From Xiphydria camelus (taxonomy: Eukaryota; Arthropoda; Insecta; Hymenoptera; Xiphydriidae): 64,000 bases of DNA. Made by a program: the position numbers and the translations under genes. The notes below the pieces were generated by a model, which worked only from the letters and a program-made list of their open reading frames with translations, was not told the DNA's origin and did no database searches. The stretch's first letter is position 1. Every line of letters starts with the position of its first letter. Of the stretch, positions 11,115 through 22,377 are shown piece by piece. The stretch is from the NCBI GenBank assembly GCA_963678675.1, contig OY783193.1, positions 6,813,394 through 6,877,393 of the forward strand, in the 5' to 3' direction.

Positions 11115-14100
11115 TAGTACATTATTCAGAAAAATCCTTTCTCAACAATCTCACTTATCGTTAATTATCTCCCTTTATAGTAGTCGAAAAAAGTAATCAG
11201 ACTCTCTCGAGTTTTCTTAAAGTAGATCGTTTCTTTCAATACAGACACGCATTTATCGATCCTGAGTCGAGCTTCGACGTCTTCTTCGTCGCAATGTCGC
11301 CAAAGGGAAAAGTGGGCCGGCGGCAGACTCGATTGTAACGCGGTTATACCGGGATGTGTTCCCTAGGCTACAGCTGAGCCCGCGTGGGGAGAGGGCAAGA
11401 AGGTAGAGCGAGAGAGGGAGAGATAGAACGGATAATATAGTTTTAACAGACTTTTTTTCCACGCTGCAGCGAGTAAAGCATTATCGGGCCGTTGAGTGCA
11501 GCAGCACCCGTTAAGCTTAACGCGCTGATCCTTAAAGCCCGGGAGTGATGTTATAAATTCATCCTCTCGGAAAGAAACTACCCCTTTCTCTCTTCCTCTT
11601 TCTCTACTATTCCTTCCGTTCGTCCTTCGTAAACGTGTATGAGTGAAAATTACAATTAGTCGAGCCATAATTCATTTTATTACGGTATAGATACATTTGC
11701 AACTGGCGGAGTCGTGCTATATTCGGTTCACCAAGCTCCTTGTACGGAGCGTGGGAAACTAATCAGCGTGGCGTACTCGCGATTGAAATTTGCGATGGGT
11801 ATTACTGGGATGGATTACGTAAAAATCATCGAAAGACTGGATTTGTTGAAGCAATGCTAATCTCACTGACTTTTAACCATTCTCAAAAGTCTTTCATTTT
11901 ATATATAGACGCGGTAATAAGCTGTTCGAAAATATAATTTAGAGACAGAATTCCTATTGAAAATTAATGAAAAGTTTTTCCCTATATATATAACATATCT
12001 TTTAAAAATACGTACATCTCGATAAAGAAAAGTATCCCGTTGAATCCATGATAGAAAAATAACGCCTCCCCTTGGCTGCAACGTTAGCAGCGATAAAACA
12101 TCGAAACCAATTTACCAAATTGTTATCCGCGTCGTAAGTAGGCACAGTCGGTGAGTGGTCGTATACATCAATCCTGGCCGAGTCCGATGGGAAGGAAAAA
12201 AACCTAAATAAAGAACCGCATCGGCACAATAAAACAGACTTAACCTAAACGCATTCCGCGGGCTTTCGGAATATTGGGTGTAGGAGCGTGCATGCTGAGT
12301 TGTCTGTTCGTCTCGTATAATATATCGTACATCGCGTACGTGGTGGTGGTCGATGTCGTCGTCCTCGAGGGTGAGAGTCGAGCGAATTCTTTTATATCGC
12401 CTGGGCCTAAATCTTTCTCGGCGATGAGGGAAACTCCTCTTAAGTAATAACTTCGGGTTCGAACGGACGTTACCGGTCCTTCGAAGGACTGCGCGCTAAG
12501 GTCGCGACGAATTCCACCCCCGTACGGGTATTTTATTTACGCGTCAGAACGAAGGTGCAACAAACGGAGGTTGAACGATCCGACGCCGAATCGTCCGTAA
12601 AACGTTTTATCGGAAATAACGCAACTCGTATAAAGCTAACAAGCGGCGAAATATGCGAAATGTTTCGCAGCGCCCCCTCCGCCCTCATCTGTATATAGTT
12701 ACGCCGGCCGTTATCCCCGCACTCGCGGAGTGTATAATAGTTAATTAAAGCGGGGCGTATATATATGTCAAACTCCATTAAAACTTGGGCCGTTCGGATG
12801 ATTTTATCGGCTTTTTATGGCTTTCGAATAACTGAAATAATTCTATGGGAGAGTGGCGCGCTCGAGTCCGCGGCGATAAAGAGACGGATATAGACGCATT
12901 ATTTAAAATATAAATCACCACCGGCATTCCTCGATGCGGAGGTGACGCGTGCACGCGCTTACCTCGGCGCCGCGCGATCCTCCTCGAGTTTGAGATTATC
13001 GATCCCCCGCGACCCCTTCGCTGCAGCCACTTCGATCCCGCTCCTAAGACACTTTGGGCGAAAGCTCGTTAAGACTTTCGACGATCAACGGGATTACGGG
13101 TTCCTTTCCTGGGCGAGATCGCGTTGGAAGAGAATGGGTTTAGACGTGCTCGACTTGGTCCTCTTCCTCCTCGACGTCGAAGTGAAATCCTTCCATGGGA
13201 TTATAAACTAATGACGATGAGATTCGACCTACCGACGCGATAGTTCAATTTGTTATCCTCTCGGAATGCGGCTTATACGTCTCTCGCGCGTGTAAGGGTA
13301 TTTCTACGTTCGACGCATCGCTGTAAATGCGATCGGATCCACCGTAGGGAGACCTGGGGGTTATTTTATCCAAGGGGTAAGCTGACACATCAAAAGTAAT
13401 CACGTTCTCACGGATATACATATGATTCGCTCGTGTTTATTCTACTTTCATTATCTTTCATCTCACTTTCTACTTTCCCTCTCGTTACTTCTAATTATAA
13501 AAAATATATAATTCTTTCCCCCCCTTCCTTCCCCCTCTTTTTCTCTCTCTGTACTATCAATTTCCGCTTTACAGTCGCTCTACTTTATTTCACAGTCTTT
13601 ACTTCCAGGAGACGTCTGTCCCCGAGCCATTAATACACCCCGTAATAGATCTCGCGTACTCCATTCCCTTTCATTCTATTGAGATTCATTGATAGCGTGC
13701 AATTAACGTAAGTGAGGCAATTGCCGAGGACAAAGTCCCGCCGTGGAGTCAAAAAGACGCCACGAGTTTTCCCGGTGCCATTTATTATCGAACCGCGCGC
13801 GTCAGCCGCCAGATGCACTCGGTCACATGACCTTTTTACCCTCGTTAAGTTACCGGGAACTTCGCGTAACCGAGGCTATAGACCTTCTCGCGCTGATGAC
13901 GTCACACTCGCTTTCCGAGTTCTAGCTCTCTACGTCATCCAGGAAACTCCGCGTTAGACTGCATACTAAATCCCTTTAGAGATGATGGGTATACCACATC
14001 GTAACGTCACTGACGTCAGAAAATAGAGAACGTATACGCGACGGTGACGTTGACGATGAGCTGTCCGTTCTGCACTGTCATTACTTATGAATTAGACGCT

Positions 14101-17100
14101 ACACGTGGAACACGTGGTGGCGCCGGTTGTGCGAGTGGCGATGTCACGGATGTGCATGTAACGAGGGAGAAGGAAACTAACAGAGCTAAGGTCGTTCCCC
14201 GGGGGTCGATAATAGGCTCGCGTCATGGCCGAGAAGGTCGGCGTGCAAGGAGAAACGAATATGCAATTTATTTTACAGTTGAGGGGGCTTCTTAAACCTC
14301 GAGTACGACGCAAATTTTTGTACAACTTAAAAAGACCGAGTTTCTCTTCTTTTCTCAGTCGAGATCGGTAATAGTTATTTTCATTAAGAATGAGATATGA
14401 TGAGAAAAATATGCTGGATCAGTTTCGTTATATTTTCTTCCTCTTGGAATTGTGACTGCATTCAATTCAACTTATAAAATGTCGTAGTTTAATTTTAGAT
14501 ATCCTCTTGGACTCACTTATAGTTACTAGGTAATTACTTACCTCGACCTCGATTCCATTTAAAGCCTCTCGAAATATGCTTGCGATGGTACCCTTGAGAA
14601 ATAATTGTCCTACATATCTTATAAAAGGATGATCAAAATAAAATTAAGAAATAAGGCGATTCCGGCTATTAATACGAAGAATTAAAACGAAGCTTATACA
14701 ATGTTCGAGCAAAGGATTTATCACAACACAACGCTGAATCTTAGAATTAGATATAGGCATAGGAAGGAAAGAGGCACACACAAGACGGGGTAATATTAAC
14801 GCAGGAAGTGTAATATCATCATAACACAAATCGGTCGTTTATTAAAGCAAAACTTTATTATAGCAATAGTGAACAATGGATAACTATTAAAGATCTTTAA
14901 CATGTTTTTTTTTGATAAAAATAGCGATTGGATGTTTAGGGTTAGGGGTAGTAGGTGAATATCTAAAGGGTTCTCTTACCGTAGGAAAAATTTATTTAAA
15001 TTAAAATACTCGGGCCTGACGATTACCAGGGTGTTATCTCGCGAATGAAGAATGTTCAGGGCCAGTGACGAACGCAAATCACCGAGAGTGTGTACGCTTC
15101 TCGGAATAATTTCAGACTCTAATCTCGCAGCAGGTGCAACCTGATCTCTTCTTCGTATGGAAGCAAGGGGGGAACGCGTATCTGTATTTCCCGGTTTTTC
15201 GAGCAGCGTGTTCTCGAGAAGAATAAAACGATCGGCAGGCAGGACGTGTGCGTTTCGCCGTAAACCCCTTTGAGCGCAAAGCATTCCCCTTCCTCCGCGG
15301 ATAAATTGAATTCACCCCAGTCCTGCGTACACTCTCTCACGATTCACGGCACCCACCCCTCCTTCAGAGAAGACCACCCTCGACCCCTCCCGTAGAGCCA
15401 CGCTGCGATCGCGGTGCTACGAAAGGCGGTGTACGAAATAGCGAATTCGTCGTCGAAGACCTAAAACGACCTCGTCTCGCGAAACGACGACGACGACGAC
15501 GACGACGACTGACCTACGAAAGGTACACAAACGGAAAGAAAGACAATAAAATCGCGAAAAGGAGACAAGGAACGGGCCTAAATAAAAGCTACGTATACGT
15601 ACGTAATCGTGGAACTAAGAAACAGTCGTTGGCTAGTCCTAATGATATTTAATAAGTCGTTATCAACTATATTCCTTCTGTTTTTTTATCGTAATAATAA
15701 GCCATATTATCCTTAGGGCTCTTTTATACGGGATTAACCACCATATACCAAGTCGATCATACCGCGTATAGATATACACTAACCGAGCTAACCTAATCCG
15801 TTTTTTCCGCGATTGGCGCGCGCGAGTTGAAATCGATCGGGGGTTGCGGAGAGTTTCGTAGTTTCACTATAGTCGCTGGATATTTTTCTCCGCCCCCTCT
15901 TCCTTCTTTTCCTCGTGTCGCTTCGTTTTTATTGACATCGAATCGGGTCGAGAACGAGGCCGAATCCCCGGCGCGCCAATCGCCACCAGGTGAGGTGACA
16001 TACAGTATTCGGTACTCTTAGAAATTATGTGTCTAACAACTTTAGGTTCATCTTAGATTGCTTTTTTCCGTAAACACACGCTGGACTTTCTGAGGAACTC
16101 GCCGCACAAGATCTTCCATCGGCATTTCACCCTCTCATTTCCTTTCTATTTCGTTAATTTATTTATTCTTATCTTGTCGGATGATGATCGTGGATTTTTA
16201 ATTGTTCGTTTTCTTCTTCGCGACACACTTTTCATTTGGATCGATGAAATAAAATCCATTCGAATAAATGTCCGATTCGACTCGCTCTTATTTGTTTTCA
16301 ATTGATCGATGGCACCCCGTGCGACGAGTTCTTCATGAAGGAGCATGCGTTTTCCTACTATTTTACCGTAATATTACATTCGTTTTTTTATCTTTTATAG
16401 CCTTCTTTATACTCGTACGACAGAGCATTAATTTACCATCCACTGTGACGTTTCCACCGTTTCACTTTTTAACGATTTCATCGCGCGTTTCGGGTACTTT
16501 CTATTTTCTCTTTGTAAATGTTGATGGGGAGGGGGATAGTATAGATATTTAGTGTCGACTAATTGTTCGGGTGCTTATCAAACCTCGATAGAAAAGATCG
16601 AAGGTGTGAACGCCATCGAGCGCGGCTTTTCTTCAACCCTAAATGCGAACGTCCGGGTTGTTTTTGTTGTGTCGAATTGGCCCCTGTCTTTACGTCTATT
16701 GGAGGGGAATTTTTATCTTGCGAAAATAAATATCAAAGGGAAAAGGAGGCTAGACGTTGTATCGCATCCTAGATGAGCTCCTATCTGACCTTTGACATAT
16801 CTCTAAATAACGTTTAGGAACTTCTACATTAAAAAAAAGGTAGAATCACCTAAATCGATCCGATTTAGTTTGTTTACCAAGAATAGTAATATTCATAACC
16901 ACATTGAAAATGGTCGCAGAAGCCCAAAAGTTTAAAAAATGTTTAATTATTCCAATTAAGTTTCAAGTAACGAAACCAAAGATCGTTTGTTCCAAAAGCC
17001 ATTGATTTAATTCCTCAAAGGCTCTTCATTCGCGGCAGATCGATTCAGTTGATTCAATCGTAATTTTCCTTTCGGTATATCAGGACAAGTGTTCGTATTT

Positions 17101-18142
17101 AGGATTAACAAAACGGTCGCCCGAGGGAATTTCAGGATATTCGAGGGAAAAAAGGTGGACCCTCCAAATTAGCGACCCCTTTTCTTAACACCGAGGTTCG
17201 ACATCCGCGCGTCTCATTTATCACTACAAATAGCGGCTTACCGGCTGGCCCATTTCTTACACACTCTTACTTTGTCCTTAATCGCTAAGTTATCCTTACC
17301 TTACGTCATAATACTATTCAATACTTGTTGAAGCTCATAATAAGTACATACTCTCGAGGGTTAGATTACCAGTTATTGTTTTACGCTTACACGCTAAGTA
17401 CTCGCTCGCTTTTGTCCTCCATTCGCTCACTCTCGCTTTCTCTCCTTTCCATTCATACATTCTCTTTTCTTAATCGAGCGTTTAGCTATATGTCGATGAC
17501 GAGATACAAAATTAAATCGTCTCCCCTTCGTCTTCTCTCTGACTCCTCGTCGGCCCTCCCTTCGTCCGCAATCCCTTTGTACAGAACTAAGTGTTACCTA
17601 TGTATACCCTCGATCGCCCGAGAAACGGCACACCGGGACAAACAACTCGCCCGACATCGAAATGCGCTCCGAGTGCCAAATCAAAAGAGACGCGACTTCT
17701 CGTATATATTTATATGTATGTATACCTACGAAACGTATGTATAAAACGATATATGAGGGCAAGAACGCGCGCTATCGCTGCTTTAGGGAACATAAATCCG
17801 TACACAGAAAGGTGTCATGACCTCCCTACTCTTTATAGGTACTTACATATCGCAGCGGGAGGGAGTCGCTCCGGAGCGAAGAGCTCCGCCGTCGTCGGTA
17901 GACGCAAGGGTTGGACGGACTCCTTGTTGAGAGTCTTGCGAGGGAGTAGATAAAGTTTTACTTCCGACTCTCTCGCGGGAGAGGCGAACGAACTACCCCC
18001 TCGGTTCCGGGTCGAGGGCTGCGATTCGCGTGGGTGAAATCGTCCCCGGCTCGTTTGTCCGTCGACAGTTTGCGAACGGAAACGCACCCCCTGAGTCACC
18101 GCTGCGTTTTAAATGCGGAAAACGTTCGCGGATTGCTCGAGG

Positions 18143-18368
18143 CACTCGGGGAAATTTTATCGATTCGAATTAAAGTTCTCGTTCCAACGATGTCTAATAA
18201 ACAATTTGTTTCGTTCGAAGGAATATTGATTCGCTTCGAGAAGTATAGTATTGTATTGAATGATAAAATAAAATCGAGGCTAAATCGATATTCGTTTGAA
18301 TCGGAAAAATATTTATAAGGCGCCATTAAACAATATTTATTCGAATCTAAGAAAATATTTCCTCAGTG
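18143..18368. mobile_element. Degenerate TA-type miniature element
   Basis: The left end CACTCGGGGAAATTTTATCG and the right end read inward, CACTGAGGAAATATTTTCTT, are similar, each followed by GATTCGAAT. The flanks are not TA, so the insertion is old or the ends are misplaced. Confidence 0.45.
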
Positions 18369-21300
18369 CACTTACGTCTTCTTTCGTTGAGTTAGAGACA
18401 CTCTGCTTTTCATTTTTTAATAATGACAAGGGAAGAATCATCAGTCGCGTGTCTTCTTGCAACGATAATTCTGAATTATCGAAGTTGAAGTACCTGGAAT
18501 TGAAAAATAGCGTCGCCATAATTTATGGTTTTCGCGGAAACGAAACATTTATCACGTTTCTTTCCGTTGCCGTTACTAAAAACGAAATTTAAGACAACGC
18601 AAGAAGCTTCAAGCGATCCGCGTTAGTCCACCGCGTTAATATTTATCAGAGTACAGTTTCTAACGAAGTAGTTTACACGTGGATCTCCTGAACGTATATG
18701 TACAACGCGTGTCGTGCGAACGCACGCACGCTGGGATTCGCTTAATGCAGGCGTCATATAAAATTGTACGCGTGCGAGTAAGTTTATACGGTATAACATG
18801 CTTGGGAGACTTTGGCGTCTGATATTGTAATGGCGAGTCCACTGACGCGCGTCGGTTGGACACCCGAATGAAAAAAAATGAAAGATCACCCGAGGATTAA
18901 CGCGTAACGTATAATTAAAATGACAGCAAGGGGGATCGATTAATGATATAAAAAAGTATCTAAAAATAGCACAAGCGTTGACGTGACTGACGGGTAAGAG
19001 AATGACGACGCGTCTCTTTAATTATTGTAAAGACGCCTACGCGAAATCAAAGTATATTAAAAAAAAAAAGAGTACACCTCTGATTAAAAAGAAATTTCTT
19101 CATCCGATAAATAATTGCCTTAAATCAGATGAACGTCAATTTGATTCGATCATAAATATCTGATCCACCAATAAAGCAGAATCGAAATCAAATCAATATT
19201 CGTATGAAATAAATATTCGTTAAATACTATTTAAAAGAATGCGTTCATTCGAATCCAAGCAATTTTGCTCAGTCCAGCTTGAAAAAGAAAATCGAGAAAA
19301 GGCACGCGAATCGTTCCGCACTACGCGAAGTGGGGAAACAAAAATGGCGGGACACTATAGGATAACGAATGTGTCGTACGAAGCCGGTAGTTAATCTCAT
19401 GTGTAACTTCCGTGACGCGTCGGCTCGCCGCGGTCGACTAATTAATTATTAATTCTCCCCGCGTGTCATCTCTCCGCGCATCATCTTCCTTCTCTCCGCG
19501 CTTCACGCGCTTACATACAATAATTCTATGTGTGTAAATGTATATAGTGCATCCACATATCCGAAGGGGAATTATACATTCATGATTGTTTTCTGCCGTT
19601 ACGAAGATGCAGGGTTCTCTACTTCCGCGTGAGAGCCGCTGGAAGTTCGCCGCGCGCGTGTTCGCTCCGCACGCACGACACCTACATGTAGGTTTCTCAT
19701 GTATATCACAGGTCTAAGAAAACAGAAAATACTTTACACGCTTCTCGTCTCCTACAATCCGCATTGCACGCGCGACGCGGCGATTGGACGTTTCCTTATC
19801 TTCGCGGTCGCATCGCCAATCGATCCCGCGACGCGTCTCAGCGTTGTCGTATCATTTTCTCTCGTTCGTCTGTACACGCAAGCGAGTTCGATATCAGAGA
19901 AACCTCTTTGGAAATCTCTGGAAACGAATTTTCCCGACGGGACTCGATGCTTTTTTTTTGTTCTTCACCGTCAGCGTCGGGGACTTTTCGCTTTGGCATC
20001 TCTCCCCCCCCTCTCTCTCTTTTTCTCTCCCGATACTTTCTCCTTCCTTTCTCTATCTGTACCTCCCGTTCCACGTCGTCGCCTTTGCGCACGCAGAGCA
20101 AAGCCGCGTTACGGACGCTCGTTATGTATAGCAAGCGATTAGAAAAAAAGATGGAGGAAGGGAGGAATTCGCGACTCGTCGAGAGCGCCGGCTCGTGGGG
20201 CTCTGCGCGGTTTTCCCTCCCTTCTCCTCTCTCACTTAGAGGCTACTTAGAGTTTACTTAGCAAAAATCCAGTCGCTATATCGATGCCAAACGTAATTGC
20301 CCGTCAGTAAGAATGTTAGTGTTATTTGGCAGATTGCACTTGGACCACGGTTCACAGGGGGGACGTCAACGCGATCAGTCGCGTCGTTATCACCGCTCGA
20401 CAAGGGCTGCTGATGCTGCTGACGCTGCGCTAGATCTCGGCTCGATCACACGAGAGGCGTACCGTATACCTCGTTCGTGTGAAGGTTTTGGTTGCTGTCG
20501 TTCTGTCGGGATGCGCATTGCTGTAACAGACGGAGGGGGGTCGTTTTGAGCGCGCGTTTCGCGTCGTGGGGATGCGCGCGTTGGACTGGAGAGAGCGTAT
20601 CGGCGGTGATGTTGGCGGCGCGAGAATGAAAAAATAATCCATACAAGGCCTAGCACCGGTATGCAATTCTTAGTTGCGGAACAGTTTGATCGGTGAGTGA
20701 CTGCCTCAAACTGACTGATATGACACTGTGTTCACACGCAACTAAAATGCAATAGAATAATCGGCTGACCATACAGTTTGTGCTTTGTCACAAATTGATC
20801 GATTGTGGGCGACTATTTTACGCCTCGCATGTTTTAATGCATCTGCGTTCACTTGCAACCAAACCATTACAGAATCGTGTTTTCAAAATCGAAAAACAAG
20901 TAGTAATGCGAGTTTTGAATTTTGGTTTTGATCATACTATTTTGTAGCCTGAGATGTACATTATATTTGAGAATAAGAGTAAAAGATCATTAAAAAATTA
21001 TAAATATTAGATTTTTAATATTAAAATTCAAATCTTTAAGTTAACACACTGACTGTGATAGGTAAACATGTTCATGACGTAATATTATTATAGCATATTG
21101 ATTTTGTACTGATCTATATGAACATGTCCTGATTGATTGACCGATTCATCAACACCGAGCCGAAACCGCTGAAGCTAATTACATAAAATTCGGAGAGTAG
21201 GTTTCTTTTTTGATGTAAGTACCCACTAAGAAAGGATTTTACGAAATTCTTCCCATAAGATAGTAAAATAAAGAATGTAAGTTTACATGAAAATCCGTCA

Positions 21301-21430
21301 TTTTTGAAGTTTGATCCATGAAAATTGGTATTTGGCCTTTCGGCTAGAAATTAAGAAAGACGTGTTTCAGGATTTTTGGAAATTTATTCCTTAGGGGGGT
21401 AAAATAGGGGATGAGGTTATTTTGAGATCT

Positions 21431-21460
21431 ACGCAGACGAAGTCGCGTGCGGAAAGCTAG
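21431..21460 (+). mobile_element. Helitron-like 3' terminus
   Basis: A short hairpin (GCGACTTCGTCTGCG read on the minus strand, GACGAAGTC core) is followed after a few bases by AAAGCTAG and then T. Helitrons end in a GC-rich hairpin and CTRR, and similar GACGAAGTCGCG...GCTAG ends are common on insect dispersed repeats. The region upstream (about 21180-21430) looks repeat-derived, but I could not define a 5' end and no helicase frame is present. Confidence 0.4.
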
Positions 21461-21929
21461 TATAATATAATACATTTTTTGCTTGAATGAAATTACAGAT
21501 CACAAAAGTGCGCATCGTATAATTCCGTCAATAAAAGTCGAAAAACTATTGCAATTCGTTGCATGTGCATGTGCATCTCTGATTGTGTTTAATCGCCCTT
21601 CGTTGTACTTCATCTGCGTTAAATTGCAAAATTACCCGCTCCCATTTCCTTGCATATTTCATCGCGCAAAGGGCGTCAGCGTCACCGTATATCTATACCT
21701 AACCCACACGCACACACGCACTCTCTCTCCAATCCTCAACGAATGAAACGGCGCGGCGCCGATACGACGAAAAAACTCGTCGCTCGAGCAGACTCTAGTA
21801 CCTACACGAGATCTGGCTTACTCAGCCGAGCCACCGGTTTTTCTACTATACGTTCCTCAGTCGAGCTTTGTCACTCGTAGTGGCAAAGCCGACTCGCACT
21901 TCTGTCTACTCTATTCGCTACAAACTCAC

Positions 21930-22377
21930 CGCTTGCTTGCGCTCCCAACTCTTCATGGCAGACTTGTACTTCTCGAACTCGTGGCACCAGTCCGAGTAGA
22001 TCTTCTGATAGTCGTTGGACTTGGCCGGCGCGGAGCACCGGTGCGCGTCGACGGTGATATTGTACGAACACAGTAGAGCGCCGCCCAACGAACACTCGTA
22101 CTTTCCGGCGTCCTGCTCGTTCACACCGACAATCACCAAACCCTTCTCCGAGGTTTCGATGTACTTATCGCCACCCACTCCGTACTTGTACACTATCTGA
22201 TATCTCCCCTTCTCCTTGCTATAATGGTACCACTTCACTTCTTGATTCGCCAGGACCTCCGGCATCTTGACGAAGCAGCCGAGGTGCACCGACTGGCCCC
22301 AGGTGACGACCAGCCTCCTCTTGCCCACGCTGCTGTCGCAGACGTCCGCGGTGCTGTTGGAGACGTCCTGAAGGAGG
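21930..22377 (-). CDS. Sema2a: Sema2a exon (448 bp): Ig domain and C-terminal tail
   Basis: The acceptor GGTTGCAG ends at 22378. The first base completes Gly, then LLQDVSNSTADVCDSS, the Ig C2 domain (LGCFVK, VKWYHYS, DAGKYECSLGG) and the tail LLCSYNITVDAHRC, SNDYQKIYSDWCHEFEKYK and MKSWERKQA. Sequons are N-S-T and N-I-T. A donor GTGAGT follows directly at 21929, in phase 0. If the donor were ignored, the frame would end three codons later, after V-S-L; I treat that as an intronic stop because the Drosophila protein continues beyond this point with a short Cys-containing tail. Confidence 0.9.

Larger units (their letters stand above)
1..21929. other. 3' side of Sema2a / intergenic stretch without a supported gene
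   Basis: No frame in this stretch shows a recognisable domain. Open frames of 60-165 codons exist, but they overlap on both strands, use arginine/serine-rich or low-complexity residues and look like chance frames in CpG-rich DNA. The terminal Sema2a exon (a few tens of codons plus 3' UTR) would be expected here or beyond position 1, but I could not place it. The stretch also holds the inverted-repeat elements and microsatellites listed separately. Confidence 0.6.

Noticed and set aside
19078..19275. Possible further TA-type element (CACCTCTGATTAAAAAG ... GCTCAGTC)
   Set aside because: The ends are only weakly inverted and no clear second border was found, although the right end resembles that of 1520-1864.
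19699..20261. Overlapping plus-strand frames of 115-165 codons
   Set aside because: Three frames are open at once in a CpG-rich and T/C-rich stretch. The peptides are Ser/Arg/Leu-rich without any recognisable domain, and there is no sign of splicing or codon bias.
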